A stretch of 64,000 bases of DNA, taken from NCBI RefSeq assembly GCF_003425665.1, contig NZ_QQRQ01000008.1:40172-104171 (forward strand), written 5' to 3'. Within the stretch, counting starts at the first letter, position 1; each line of letters begins with the position of its first letter. This document shows positions 34,788 to 43,212 of this stretch, one piece after another. This DNA is from Evtepia gabavorous. GTDB taxonomy: Bacteria > Bacillota > Clostridia > Oscillospirales > Oscillospiraceae. The notes below the pieces were generated by a model. It was given only the letters and a program-made list of their open reading frames with translations, was not told the DNA's origin and searched no databases. A program made the position numbers and the translations under genes.

Positions 34788-35018
34788 TCAAAACGCCATG
34801 ATTTTTCCCGAGGCAAAGGCATAGGTGTACATAATCACCAGGAACACCATAAAGGCAATCCCGATCCACGCTTTGATCCGGGTGCTTCTGCTGTACGGCC
34901 GATAGGGCTCTTTTTCCGGGGGATGCTCGACCTCTCCCTCTGACAGCGGAGGCTGAGAAGGGGACTCCGCCGGGGGAGGAGAGGCCTCCGCCGGTTCCTT
35001 TCGCTTTTCTGGTTCCAT
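34788..35018 (-). CDS. Small hypothetical single-pass membrane protein
   Basis: 76 residues: a long charged, proline- and glutamate-rich N-terminal half (MEPEKRKEPAEASPPPAE...), then a basic stretch (YSRSTRIK) and one membrane segment (about 52-70). The ATG at 35018 has AAAAGGAGACGACG upstream. It lies 10 bp before rsmG on the same strand and 56 bp after serS, so it is probably co-transcribed with both. No homologue is recognised; the composition resembles that of the membrane protein at 36432. Confidence 0.65.
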   Translation of the reverse strand: MEPEKRKEPAEASPPPAESPSQPPLSEGEVEHPPEKEPYRPYSRSTRIKAWIGIAFMVFLVIMYTYAFASGKIMAF

Positions 35019-35074
35019 CGTCGTCTCCTTTTCCGTGGGGGCCTTCCGCGTTTTGCCAATCGGGGCGGGCTCCC

Positions 35075-36364
35075 TCACTTTTTGCTGATGACCTCCAGAC
35101 CGCCCAGATACTTCTGGAGGACTTCCGGGACTTTCACGCTACCGTCCTTTAACTGATTCTGCTCCACCATGGCGGGGAAGATGCGGCTGGTGGCCAGACC
35201 GGAGCCGTTGAGGGTATGGAGGAATTCCGGCTTCCCGGTGGCCTCCCGGCGGAAACGGATGTTCCCCCGGCGGGCCTGGTAGTCCCGGGCGTTGGAGACC
35301 GAGGAGACCTCCTTGTACCCCTGCATGGAGGGGATCTGAATCTCAATGTCATAGGTCCGGGCCATGGAGGCCGAGCAGTCCCCGGCGGCCAGCTTCACCG
35401 TGCGGAAGTGGAAGCCCAGGCCCTTTACCAGGTTCTCCGCCTTGGTCACCAGCTCGTCAAAGGCATCGTCAGAGTCCTCCGGGCGGGTGAACTGGAACAT
35501 CTCCACTTTGTTGAACTGGTGTCCCCGGACCATGCCCCGCTCCTCCGCCCGGGCAGACCCGGCCTCCCGGCGGAAGCAGGGGGTGTAGGCAAAGAACTTC
35601 TTGGGCAGGTCGGCCTCGGCCAGAATCTCGTCCCGGTAAATGCTGGCCAGGGCAGCCTCAGCGGTGGGGAGCATGTAGTGGGTGCGGTCGTCGGTGGGGT
35701 TCTGGATCTTATAGACCTCATCGGCAAACTTGGGGAACTGACCGGCGGTCTCCCCGCACTGGTACTCCAGCATGTGGGGGGGCAGGATGAACTCATATCC
35801 GTCGGCCAGGTGGGTATCAATGAAGTAGTTCAGCAGAGCCCACTCCAGCCGGGCCCCCAGGCCGGTGTACATCCAGAAGCCGGACCCGGCCAGCTTCACC
35901 CCCCGGGTGTAGTCGATGAAGCCCAGGTCGGTGCACAGGTCCACGTGATGTTTCGGGGGAAAGTCGAACTTGTGGGGCTCCCCGAAATAGCGCAGGGGCT
36001 CGTTGTTCTCCTTGCCGCCGGGCTTCAGGTCCTCGTCGGGGAGGTTAGGCAGGGAGAGCATCAGGGTGCGGTACTCCGCCTCCACGGTGCGGAGGGTCTC
36101 ATCGTTGGCCGCAATCTGGCTTTTCAGCTCCCCCATGCGCTGGAAGACAGGCGCGGTGTCCTCCCCGGCCTTCTTCAGCTGGGGGATGGTTTTGGAGACC
36201 TTGTTCTGCTCGGCCTTCATCTGCTCGGTGGCGAAGATGATGTCCCGGCGTTCCTTGTCCAGGGCTAAGATCCGGTCCACCTCTTGGTCACAGTTGACTT
36301 CCTTGGCCCGGAGCCCAGCCTTGACCTTCTCCGGGTCTTCCTTGATGCGCTTGATGTCCAGCAT
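35075..36364 (-). CDS. serS: Seryl-tRNA synthetase
   Basis: A 429-residue class II synthetase. The N-terminal long antiparallel coiled coil (about 28-100) binds the variable arm of tRNA-Ser. The catalytic core has TAEAALASIYRDEIL, motif 2 FRREAGSARAEERGMVRGHQFNKVEMF and motif 3 near NGSGLATSRIFPAMVEQNQ. The start at 36364 is supported by GAGGTGATAGC. A perfect parS site lies 30 bp upstream of the start codon, between serS and the preceding gene. It should also supply Ser-tRNA for selenocysteine synthesis, if that occurs. Confidence 0.97.
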   Translation of the reverse strand: MLDIKRIKEDPEKVKAGLRAKEVNCDQEVDRILALDKERRDIIFATEQMKAEQNKVSKTIPQLKKAGEDTAPVFQRMGELKSQIAANDETLRTVEAEYRTLMLSLPNLPDEDLKPGGKENNEPLRYFGEPHKFDFPPKHHVDLCTDLGFIDYTRGVKLAGSGFWMYTGLGARLEWALLNYFIDTHLADGYEFILPPHMLEYQCGETAGQFPKFADEVYKIQNPTDDRTHYMLPTAEAALASIYRDEILAEADLPKKFFAYTPCFRREAGSARAEERGMVRGHQFNKVEMFQFTRPEDSDDAFDELVTKAENLVKGLGFHFRTVKLAAGDCSASMARTYDIEIQIPSMQGYKEVSSVSNARDYQARRGNIRFRREATGKPEFLHTLNGSGLATSRIFPAMVEQNQLKDGSVKVPEVLQKYLGGLEVISKK

Positions 36365-36394
36365 TGCTATCACCTCATAAATTCTTTCCCTCTG

Positions 36395-36410
36395 TGTTTC
36401 ACGTGAAACA
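36395..36410. promoter_or_regulatory. parS: parS chromosome-partitioning site
   Basis: A perfect 16-bp palindrome TGTTTCACGTGAAACA, the consensus ParB (Spo0J) loading site. It sits between the coiled-coil membrane protein gene and serS, 26 kb left of oriC, in the expected origin-proximal zone. The ParB encoded at 36950 should nucleate here. A second identical site lies at 38812. Confidence 0.96.
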
Positions 36411-36431
36411 ACAGGGTTGGATTTTTCTCTC

Positions 36432-36953
36432 TCAAAACAGCATGGCGTAAATGGAACGGTAGGTATCGGCAGGGGAGTCCGCCCCCTCCACCACAGATTC
36501 GGTGGGCAGGCTGCTCTCCAGGCCGGTCTCCTCAAAGGCCTCCACCAGCTCCCGGGCCCGGGTGTAGGAGGTCCGGGTGGCTGCTTCAATCTGCCGCAGC
36601 CACTCCAGGGCCTCCACCTGCTTTTGCTGGGCCTGGACCTGCTCCTCCAGGGCCTGCTTGTCCTCTAACTCATACTGGAGACGTTGGTTTTCCAGCTGGA
36701 GGTCGGCAATCTCCTGGGTGTTGCTGATGGAGTCGTTTAGGTCCTGAAGGGCCAGATGGTTGCGCTGCTGCATCACAAAGGAGATCAGCAGCAGCAGAAG
36801 GGCCACACAGAACAAAACGGTCAGATAGACCTTCACCGGCCGGCTCTTGCTCTTGGGCTTGTCCGGGGGCGCCGGTGAATGGGCCGGGGGAGACTCCACG
36901 CTCTGAGGCGGGGTCTCCTCCGGCGGGGTCTTGGGTGCTTCTTCCGGGTTCAT
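36432..36953 (-). CDS. Membrane-anchored coiled-coil protein of unknown function
   Basis: 173 residues: a proline/glutamate-rich cytoplasmic N-terminus of about 38 residues, one membrane segment (about 42-60, VYLTVLFCVALLLLLISFV), and an outside coiled coil (about 75-140, QDLNDSISNTQEIADLQLENQRLQ... heptads). A short globular end (ADTYRSIYAMLF) follows. The topology resembles small division proteins (FtsL/DivIC/EzrA-like) but there is no specific motif. It overlaps the parB stop by four bases, so it is translated with ParB; a link to segregation or division is a guess from context. Confidence 0.7.
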   Translation of the reverse strand: MNPEEAPKTPPEETPPQSVESPPAHSPAPPDKPKSKSRPVKVYLTVLFCVALLLLLISFVMQQRNHLALQDLNDSISNTQEIADLQLENQRLQYELEDKQALEEQVQAQQKQVEALEWLRQIEAATRTSYTRARELVEAFEETGLESSLPTESVVEGADSPADTYRSIYAMLF

Positions 36954-37828
36954 GGTTTTCTCCGCTCCTTTCCGGTGTCCAGGGCGGAGAGGGCCTGCAT
37001 GAGCCCTTCCAGGTCCTCCTGGTCATAGTATTCCAGGGCAATTTTTCCCTTTTTCTTCCCCTGGGTGATGGTCACCCGCCGCCCCAGCCCCGCGGTGAGC
37101 TGACGTTCCGCCTCCTTATAGTAGAGGCGGAGCGGGGAGGGGGCGGGGCGCGCCTGGGCAGGCTGGTCCTGGGCCTGGAGCCGCTGGCGGATTCGCTCCT
37201 CGGTCTCCCGCACAGAGTACCCCTTCTCCATAATCTCCCCGGCAAACTGAATCTGTTCCTCCGGGGCGGGCAGGGACAGCAGCGCCCGGCCGTGGCCGGC
37301 GGAGAGGTTGCCCTGCTCAATGAGCCATTGGACCTCCTGGGGCAGGGACAGCAGCCGCATGGCGTTGGCCACCGCGGGGCGGGATTTGCTCACCCGGTGG
37401 GCGGCCTCCTCCTGGGTCAGGCCGTAGTCCTGGATGAGGCTCCGGTATCCCGCGGCCTCCTCCATGGGGTTCAGGTCCTCCCGCTGGAGATTTTCAATGA
37501 GGCCCAGCTCCATCACCTTTCGGTCGTCGGCTTCGATGATGGTGGCGGGGACCTCCTCCAGCCCCGCCATGCGGGCCGCCCGCCAGCGGCGCTCCCCGGC
37601 GATGATCTGATAATAGCCTGAGGCCAGCCGGCGCACGGTCAGGGGCTGGATCATGCCGTGCTGGCGGATGGACTCCGCCAGGTCCGCCAGGGCCTCCTCT
37701 TCAAAATGTTTTCTGGGTTGGTTCAGGCCCGGCTCCACCTGGGCGATGGGGAGGCTCACAGAGCCCCCTGTCTGGGCCTGGAGGGAGCTATCCCCCAACA
37801 GCGCGTCCAGCCCTCTTCCTAAGGCCAT
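36950..37828 (-). CDS. parB: Chromosome partitioning protein ParB (Spo0J)
   Basis: A 292-residue CTP-dependent DNA clamp. It starts with the typical MALGRGLDALLGD. The N-terminal CTPase domain has QPRKHF, GERRWRAARMAG and ENLQREDLNP. The helix-turn-helix is LTQEEAAHRVSKSRPAVANAMRLLSLP, with Arg in KSR, the residue that specifies parS rather than Noc sites. A C-terminal dimerisation domain follows (KKKGKIALEYYDQEDLEGLMQAL). It is coupled to parA upstream (one base apart) and has two perfect parS sites within 2 kb. Confidence 0.97.
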   Translation of the reverse strand: MALGRGLDALLGDSSLQAQTGGSVSLPIAQVEPGLNQPRKHFEEEALADLAESIRQHGMIQPLTVRRLASGYYQIIAGERRWRAARMAGLEEVPATIIEADDRKVMELGLIENLQREDLNPMEEAAGYRSLIQDYGLTQEEAAHRVSKSRPAVANAMRLLSLPQEVQWLIEQGNLSAGHGRALLSLPAPEEQIQFAGEIMEKGYSVRETEERIRQRLQAQDQPAQARPAPSPLRLYYKEAERQLTAGLGRRVTITQGKKKGKIALEYYDQEDLEGLMQALSALDTGKERRKP

Positions 37829-37829
37829 G

Positions 37830-38606
37830 TTATCCTTCCTTTCCTGGCAGAGGATTGTGTTCCAGCAGCTCCTCTGTCAATCGCTGATAGGCCACCGATC
37901 CCCGGGAAGAACCGTCATAGGCGTTCACCGGCTTGCCGTGGCTGGGGGCCTCGGAGAGCCGGACATTCCGGGGGATGACGGTGGCAAAGACCTTCCCCGG
38001 GAAATGGCGCTTGACCTCCTCCGCCACCTGGAGGGAGAGGTTGGTGCGGCCGTCGTACATGGTCAGCAGCAGCCCCTCCAGGTCAATCCCGGGGTTCAGC
38101 CGCCCCTTGACAATGCGGATGGTGGACAGAAGATCGCTCAACCCCTCCAGGGCGTAGTACTCACACTGCACCGGCACCAGGACGGTGTCCGCCGCGCAGA
38201 GACAGTTTAAGGTCAGCAGCTCCAGGGAGGGGGGGCAGTCGATGAGAATAAAGTCATACTGGGATGCCACCTTGGCCAGGGCTTCCTTCAGCAGGTACTC
38301 CCGGCGCTCCATGGGGATCATCTCCACCGAGGCCCCGGCCAGGGCCTTGTTGGCCGGCAGCACATCGCTGTACTTGGTGTGGACAATGGCGCTCTCCACC
38401 GGGGCGCCGCTGATGAGCACATCATACACCGTGGGGAACACCGCCCCCTTGTCCACGCCAAACCCTGAGGTGGCGTTGCCCTGGGGGTCAAAGTCGCAGA
38501 CCAGCACCCTGGCCCCCACAGCCTGGAGGCAGGAGCCCAAATTCACGCAGCTGGTGGTTTTCCCCACGCCGCCCTTCTGGTTGACAAAGGCGATGGTTTT
38601 GGCCAT
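37830..38606 (-). CDS. parA: Chromosome partitioning ATPase ParA (Soj)
   Basis: A 258-residue ParA/MinD ATPase. The deviant Walker A is NQKGGVGKTTSCVNL at the N-terminus, then CDFDPQGNATSGFG (Walker A'), and IDCPPSLELLTLNCL (Walker B). The short N-terminus without DNA-binding domain marks the chromosomal Soj type. I start at 38606 (GGGAGGGAGACC upstream). It directly precedes parB. A 250-bp gap containing a parS site separates it from noc. In Firmicutes Soj also controls DnaA activity, relevant because the origin is encoded in this window. Confidence 0.96.
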   Translation of the reverse strand: MAKTIAFVNQKGGVGKTTSCVNLGSCLQAVGARVLVCDFDPQGNATSGFGVDKGAVFPTVYDVLISGAPVESAIVHTKYSDVLPANKALAGASVEMIPMERREYLLKEALAKVASQYDFILIDCPPSLELLTLNCLCAADTVLVPVQCEYYALEGLSDLLSTIRIVKGRLNPGIDLEGLLLTMYDGRTNLSLQVAEEVKRHFPGKVFATVIPRNVRLSEAPSHGKPVNAYDGSSRGSVAYQRLTEELLEHNPLPGKEG

Positions 38607-38811
38607 GGTCTCCCTCCCTTTCCCTGGTTTGCCCGTCACAGCAAAGTCTTACCATATTCCCGGGCTTTATCAACTTACAGCAGGCTTAAATTATACTCCA
38701 TTCCATAGGTTCTTTGCAAGGGATATTTGGGAGAAAGCCGGGGTTTTTCCAGGGAATTCCACCGCCGGACAGGGGAGTTTCGGGGAATTTCCCGGTGGAA
38801 AAAAGGATGGA

Positions 38812-38827
38812 TGTTTCACGTGAAACA
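38812..38827. promoter_or_regulatory. parS: parS chromosome-partitioning site
   Basis: A perfect TGTTTCACGTGAAACA, identical to the one at 36395 and extended by flanking ATG/CAT to GATGTTTCACGTGAAACATC. It lies in the noc-parA intergenic region, just past the noc stop codon. A Noc-site-like sequence ATTTCCCGG-T-GGAAA lies 25 bp to the left. Confidence 0.96.
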
Positions 38828-38860
38828 TCCATCAAAGGTGAAAGGATATGCAAGGAAAAC

Positions 38861-39688
38861 TCAGGCCGGCCCGCTGGGGGCTTTGGCCTTCGGGATCCGT
38901 ATGGTGAGCAGGATGTCGTCCCCTTCCTCCACCCGCTGGCACTTGGCGTCCACCCCTGCCGAGCGCATGACGGTGAGACTATGGTCCAGGGTATTGAGGA
39001 AAAACCGGACATCCCGAATGAACAAAGGCCGGCGGACCTTCTTCTCCTTGGCCTGGTCTCGGAGAACCTCCTCCACGTAACGCTCGGTCCGGGAGACGGT
39101 CCAGCCCTCCTTCACCAGCAGTTCCGCCCCCTCCTTTTGGGCCTCGGGGGTGGGCAGGCGAAGGAGAGCCCGGGCGTGGCGCTCGGTAAAGCCGTTTTTC
39201 CGCAGGAGGGTGAGTACCTCCTGGGGCAGACGAAGGAGCCGCAGCTTGTTGGCCACCGCCGACTGGGATTTTCCCACTTTGGCGGCCGCCTCCTCCTGGG
39301 ACAGGCCATAGACGGAGATGAGCCGCTCCAACGCCTTGGCCTCCTCCCAGAAATCCAGGTCACGCCGCTGAAGATTCTCAATCAGGGAGAGCAGACAGGA
39401 GCTCTCCCGAGAGACCTCCAGGACCAGACAGGGAACCTGTTCCAGGCCGCAGATCATGGCGGCCCGCAGCCGGCGCTCCCCGGCAATGAGCTCATAGCGC
39501 CCACCGCCCTTGCGCCGGACGGAAAGGGGCTGGAGAATTCCATGGACACGAATGCTCTCTGCCAGCTCAGTGAGCCCGTCCGGGTCAAAGTATCGGCGGG
39601 GCTGGTCGGGGTTGGGAGAAATATAATCCGGCGATATCATGGTCACCCGGGTGCTTTCCATCAACCCTCGTCTATATAAAACCGGCAT
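38861..39688 (-). CDS. noc: Nucleoid occlusion protein Noc (ParB paralogue)
   Basis: A 275-residue ParB-family CTPase. QPRRYF, GERRLRAAMICG and ENLQRRDLDF mark the CTP-binding domain. The recognition helix region reads KSQSAVANKLRLLR, with Q, K and R at the three positions (173, 179, 184 in Caulobacter ParB numbering as I recall it) that switch specificity from parS to Noc-binding sites, whereas the ParB encoded at 36950 has R, A and S there. This, and its place upstream of soj-spo0J, supports Noc. The N-terminus (MPVLYRRGLMES) does not show the strong amphipathic helix of B. subtilis Noc. The ATG has AAAGGAGGCC upstream. Confidence 0.9.
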   Translation of the reverse strand: MPVLYRRGLMESTRVTMISPDYISPNPDQPRRYFDPDGLTELAESIRVHGILQPLSVRRKGGGRYELIAGERRLRAAMICGLEQVPCLVLEVSRESSCLLSLIENLQRRDLDFWEEAKALERLISVYGLSQEEAAAKVGKSQSAVANKLRLLRLPQEVLTLLRKNGFTERHARALLRLPTPEAQKEGAELLVKEGWTVSRTERYVEEVLRDQAKEKKVRRPLFIRDVRFFLNTLDHSLTVMRSAGVDAKCQRVEEGDDILLTIRIPKAKAPSGPA

Positions 39689-39862
39689 TTCTCTGGCCTC
39701 CTTTCTAAGAACATCCAGAGTTTACCATTTTTTGGAAGGGAAGTCTTGGGAAGCGTGTCGACGGAATTGGATTTTGTTTGCTTTTGGAATAAGCGGGCAG
39801 GGGGGCGGGGGATGCTGGCGGGTTTTCCCGCAATTCCAGGAAGAAGGACGGTGGGAACGAGG

Positions 39863-39900
39863 AAGAAAAATATCCCTCCGGACAGTTGTCCGGAGGGATT
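39863..39900 (-). terminator. Rho-independent terminator after the CoA-transferase gene
   Basis: On the minus strand an 11-12 bp stem (ATCCCTCCGGACA / TGTCCGGAGGGAT) is followed by ATTTTTCTTCC. It isolates the CoA-transferase gene from noc. Confidence 0.88.
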
Positions 39901-39926
39901 ATTGGGATCAAAAAAGGTCCGTTGGA

Positions 39927-41267
39927 TTACCGCTTGTTGGAGCGTCTCCAGATGCCCATCTTCTCGGCGTCCTTGATCAGGTCCTCACGGAACTGGGGAT
40001 GCGCGATGGAGATGATCTTGTCCGCACGCTCCCAGGTGTTCAGGCCCTTGAGGTTGATCATGCCGTACTCGGTGACCAGGTACTGCACGGTGGAACGGGG
40101 GTCGGTGCAGATGGAGCCGGGGGTCAGGGTGGGCACGATGCGGGACTTCAGCTGGCCATCCTTGCCCTTCATGGCGGAGGACAGGCAGATGAAGGATTTA
40201 CCGCCCTTGGACAGATAGGCGCCCATGACGAAGTCCAGCTGGCCGCCGGTGCCGGAGATCTGCTTGATGCCGGCGGACTCGGCGTTCACCTGACCGAAGA
40301 GGTCCAGGTCCACGATGTTGTTGATGGAGATGAAGTTGTCCAGCTGTGCAATGACGCGCACGTCGTTGGTGTAGTCCACGGGAGCGCCCATGACCTCGGG
40401 GTTCATGTTCACGTAATCATACATCTTCTTGGTGCCGGCGGCGAAGGCATAGACCTGACGGCCATAGTCCAGGGACTTGTTCTTGCCGTTGATCTTGCCG
40501 GCCTTGGCGATGTCCACGAAGGCGTCCACGTACATCTCGGTGTGCACGCCCAGGTCCTTCAGGTCGGACTCGGCGATGAGGGCGCCCACGGTGTTGGGCA
40601 TGCCGCCGATGCCCAGCTGCAGGCAGGCGCCGTTGGGGATCTCGGGCACGATGAGGTTGGCCACGGTGCGGTCCACGTCGGTGGGGGGCACGGAGCCCAG
40701 CTCGGGGATGGAGGGGTTGTTGCCCTCTACCACGTAGGTCACGTCAGCGATGTTCAGCTCTGCCTTGTACAGGCCGTAGACGGGGGGCAGGTTCTTGTTG
40801 ACCTCCACCACGATATGCTTGGCACGGGCGCACATGTCATACAGGTGGGAGGGAGCCAGGGAGAAGGAGAAGTTGCCGTGCTCGTCCATGGGGGGCACCT
40901 GGGTGAAGACCACGTCCACGGGGTCCAGGTTCTCCCGGTAGAAGCGGGGCAGCTCGGAATAGCGCATGGGGGAGAACCAGCCCATGCCCTTGGCGATGAT
41001 CTTACGGTCAATGCCGGAGCAGTGCCAGGAGTGCCAGGCGAAGTGCTCCCCGGCGTCGTCGGCCTTGGCGATCTCGGGCATCCACATGGTCACGCCGCCG
41101 CGGACCTTCACGTCCTCCAGCTCATTCTGACGGGCGGCCAGAGCCTTGTCCAGCTCCACGGGGTGGTTGGTGCACCAGGTGTAGTCCACCCAGTCGCCGG
41201 ACTTGACCAGCTTGGCAGCCTCAGCGGCGGTGGTCAGCTTGCTTTGATACAGTGCCTGAAAATCCAT
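39927..41267 (-). CDS. Butyryl-CoA:acetate CoA-transferase-type enzyme (acetyl-CoA hydrolase/transferase family)
   Basis: A 446-residue cytoplasmic CoA-transferase. The family's late motif [13 protein letters not shown] and GIGGMPN are present, and E244 in HTEMYVDAF lies where the catalytic glutamate of butyryl-CoA and 4-hydroxybutyrate CoA-transferases is found. The closest type by motif and length is the final butyrate-forming step (butyryl-CoA + acetate to butyrate + acetyl-CoA) of gut butyrate producers. 4-hydroxybutyrate CoA-transferase is the main alternative. Its codon choice is strongly biased, as for crt and hbd, suggesting high expression. It is a single-gene unit with its own promoter and terminator and a repeated upstream motif. 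Confidence 0.85.
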   Translation of the reverse strand: MDFQALYQSKLTTAAEAAKLVKSGDWVDYTWCTNHPVELDKALAARQNELEDVKVRGGVTMWMPEIAKADDAGEHFAWHSWHCSGIDRKIIAKGMGWFSPMRYSELPRFYRENLDPVDVVFTQVPPMDEHGNFSFSLAPSHLYDMCARAKHIVVEVNKNLPPVYGLYKAELNIADVTYVVEGNNPSIPELGSVPPTDVDRTVANLIVPEIPNGACLQLGIGGMPNTVGALIAESDLKDLGVHTEMYVDAFVDIAKAGKINGKNKSLDYGRQVYAFAAGTKKMYDYVNMNPEVMGAPVDYTNDVRVIAQLDNFISINNIVDLDLFGQVNAESAGIKQISGTGGQLDFVMGAYLSKGGKSFICLSSAMKGKDGQLKSRIVPTLTPGSICTDPRSTVQYLVTEYGMINLKGLNTWERADKIISIAHPQFREDLIKDAEKMGIWRRSNKR

Positions 41268-41390
41268 CGTTCTTGTCTCCTTTTCTAAATAAAAAGAATA
41301 AAACTCATACTGCCCCGGGCGCTGGCCTGGGGGAGCATCCTCCTCCCCGGCACAGGGCCGAAAAAGAAGAGGGATAAAATAATCAGGTAC

Positions 41391-41419
41391 AGTTTATCGG
41401 GGTTCGAAAAAAAAGTCAA
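41391..41419 (-). promoter_or_regulatory. Sigma-A type promoter for the CoA-transferase gene
   Basis: On the minus strand TTGACT (41419-41414), a 17-bp spacer and TAAACT (41396-41391). This gives an untranslated leader of roughly 115 nt before the ATG at 41267, where AAAAGGAGAC forms the ribosome binding site. Confidence 0.75.
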
Positions 41420-41426
41420 GCAAAAC

Positions 41427-41458
41427 CTTGCATTTTTCACACTTTCTTCTTGCATTTT
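41427..41458 (-). promoter_or_regulatory. Direct repeat next to the CoA-transferase promoter (putative regulator site)
   Basis: AAAATGCAAG occurs twice on the minus strand, at 41458-41449 and 41436-41427, so 22 bp or about two helical turns apart. The nearer copy ends 8 bp upstream of the -35 box. This spacing puts both copies on the same face of the helix, which suits a dimeric regulator. Confidence 0.5.
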
Positions 41459-41628
41459 CAACCCCAAACACCGCCGCTGGTAAAACCGCTGAAAAACCAT
41501 GGGATTTCCTCTTTTTTTCCGTGGTTTTTTTGGCGGACTTCCCCCCTTGCCAGGGTGTGCGCCATCCAGTAAAATAAAGGTATTATCCTCTATTTTCATC
41601 AGAAGCCGTGTGGAAAGGGGCGTTTTTT
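41459..41628. other. Divergent spacer between the CoA-transferase promoter and xpt
   Basis: About 170 bp, AT-rich toward the left. A weak T-rich hairpin (AAAACCA / TGGTTTTTTT, 41493-41533) lies upstream of xpt and could be an attenuator. I saw no purine riboswitch core. The xpt promoter must lie here but is not obvious. Confidence 0.35.
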
Positions 41629-42213
41629 GTGGAAGCATTGAAGCAGCGGATTCAGCGGGACGGAAAGATCCGGGGAAACAACGAGGTACTCAAGGTGGAC
41701 AGCTTTCTCAACCACCAGATGGACGTGGCCTTCCTGGAGGAGATCGGACGGGAATTCCGCCGGCGGTTCGCAGGATGTCAGGTGGACCGGATTCTCACCA
41801 TTGAGGCCTCCGGCATCGGCATCGCCTGCCTGGCCGCGCCGGCCTTTGACCACGTGCCAGTGGTTTTCGCCAAGAAGAACAAGACCAAAAACATCGACGG
41901 GAACGTGTATCTCAGCCAGGTGGAGTCCTTCACCCAGGGCAAGCGTCCCTATCCCATTTTCGTCTCCAAGGAGTTTCTGCACCCCGGGGAACGGGTCCTG
42001 CTCATCGACGATTTCCTGGCCAACGGCAGCGCCCTGAGCGCCCTGATTGACCTGGTCCATCAGGCCGGCGCCCAGGTGGTGGGGGCGGGCATTGTCATTG
42101 AGAAGGCCTTCCAGCCCGGCGGGGCCCTCATCCGGGGCAAGGGCGTGCGGGTGGAATCCCTGGCCCGGATCGAAAGCATGGACGAGGAGGACGGCATCAC
42201 CTTCTGTGACTGA
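41629..42213 (+). CDS. xpt: Xanthine phosphoribosyltransferase
   Basis: A 194-residue purine salvage enzyme that converts xanthine and PRPP to XMP. It aligns well with B. subtilis Xpt throughout: EALKQRI at the start, VLKVDSFLNHQMD, IEASGIGIACLAA, VVFAKKNK, the PRPP loop VLLIDDFLANGSA and IVIEKAFQPGG, and the ending VESLARIESM. The start is a GTG at 41629 with AAAGGGG upstream; a second GTG at 41608 is less well placed. It stands alone, without the pbuX permease gene that often follows. Confidence 0.95.
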   Translation: MEALKQRIQRDGKIRGNNEVLKVDSFLNHQMDVAFLEEIGREFRRRFAGCQVDRILTIEASGIGIACLAAPAFDHVPVVFAKKNKTKNIDGNVYLSQVESFTQGKRPYPIFVSKEFLHPGERVLLIDDFLANGSALSALIDLVHQAGAQVVGAGIVIEKAFQPGGALIRGKGVRVESLARIESMDEEDGITFCD

Positions 42214-42604
42214 GGGCAGTCTGACGGAGGGGGACGGTCTTCCGTCATGGCGCCTCCGCGCCCGCCCGCTCCGATCCCGCCGGCGTCATGTCCGTTTGTT
42301 TCCAAGCGGCCGCCGGAAAACCCGGAAAATAGATTGGTTCTGTCAAAAAGGCGGTCAGTCTGTCCGACTGACCGCCTTTCGTGCTGTCCGGCCTCAGCCC
42401 GCCGCCAGCTGCTGGATAAACCGACGGGTCCGGGCCTTCTCCTTTCCACTGGGGTCTGCAAAACGAAAAAAGGGCAGAAAAAGAGGGCCTGCGTAAACCA
42501 CTCGCCGGCCCTGTTTTTCCGAAGGTTAAAAAATGAAAAGAAGCTTTCTTGACTCTTGCAAGGATATCTTACCAAGGACTTGTTACAAAAAAAGGCTACA
42601 AATG
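42214..42604. other. xpt-tadA convergent spacer
   Basis: About 390 bp between the convergent genes xpt and tadA. It has one good terminator (42347-42383) and a weaker terminator-like hairpin at 42484-42518 (AGGGCC / GGCCCT then GTTTTT). The rest carries no gene that I can support. Confidence 0.5.
42347..42383 (+). terminator. Rho-independent terminator after xpt
   Basis: A 13-bp perfect stem (AAAGGCGGTCAGT / ACTGACCGCCTTT) whose own 3' strand ends in a short T-run. It lies 130 bp past the xpt stop and, being symmetric, could also act on leftward transcripts. Confidence 0.75.
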
Positions 42605-43081
42605 TTACAGAATCTTTAAGTTTTCGGGACTTTTTTTCCGCACCTGGGCAAAGAAGTCCTGGAGGAGCTGGGCGCACTCCTCCTCCAAAATATGCCCCAC
42701 GATCTTGGGGTGGTGGCGGAAGTCCTCCTCAAAGAGGTTGAGGATAGACCCGCAGGCTCCGAAGCCGGCGTCTTTGGCCCCGTAGTAGAGCTCTGGAATC
42801 CGGGCGGAGAGGATACCCCCGGCGCACATGGGGCAGGGCTCCAGGGTGACATAGAGCCGGGCGCCCTTGAGACGCCAGTCCCCATGGGACCGGCAGGCGT
42901 CGGTGATGGCGGCCAGCTCGGCATGGGCCAGGGGGCTTTTGTCCTCCTCCCGGCGGTTGCGGCCCCGACCGATGATCTGACCGGCCCGGTCCACAATGAC
43001 GCAGCCCACGGGGACCTCCCCGGCGGCGGCGGCCTCCCGGGCCAGGGCCAGGGCCTGGCGCATGTAGTCTTCGTGGGTCAT
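42605..43081 (-). CDS. tadA: tRNA-specific adenosine deaminase
   Basis: A 158-residue zinc deaminase converting A34 to inosine in tRNA-Arg(ACG). The zinc site is H53 in AHAE, with E55 as proton shuttle, and C83/C86 in EPCPMCAGG. The TadA-specific NRREEDKSPLAHAELAAI and FGACGSILNL stretches are present. The ribosome binding site ACAGGAGGCAGAGAC precedes the ATG. It lies alone, with the SpoVB region upstream; element copy C is 130 bp upstream of its start. Confidence 0.96.
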   Translation of the reverse strand: MTHEDYMRQALALAREAAAAGEVPVGCVIVDRAGQIIGRGRNRREEDKSPLAHAELAAITDACRSHGDWRLKGARLYVTLEPCPMCAGGILSARIPELYYGAKDAGFGACGSILNLFEEDFRHHPKIVGHILEEECAQLLQDFFAQVRKKSPENLKIL

Positions 43082-43212
43082 GTCTCTGCCTCCTGTCCGT
43101 TTCTGGCCCTATTGTAACGGATTGCCCGCCTGGGTGCAAGGGAAATGTGCTTTTCTGCGGGTGTGTCGGCCTGCTTCTGGGCAGGGGATGGGGAGGTTGT
43201 GGGGATTGGCCC

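Noticed and set aside
41396..41412. tRNA T-loop-like sequence GGTTCGAA
   Set aside because: No acceptor stem, anticodon stem or CCA-like end can be paired with it, and it lies inside the CoA-transferase promoter region.
41459..41628. Purine riboswitch upstream of xpt
   Set aside because: xpt often has one in Firmicutes, but the conserved junction residues and the two loop sequences are not visible; the only hairpin is T-rich and does not resemble the aptamer.
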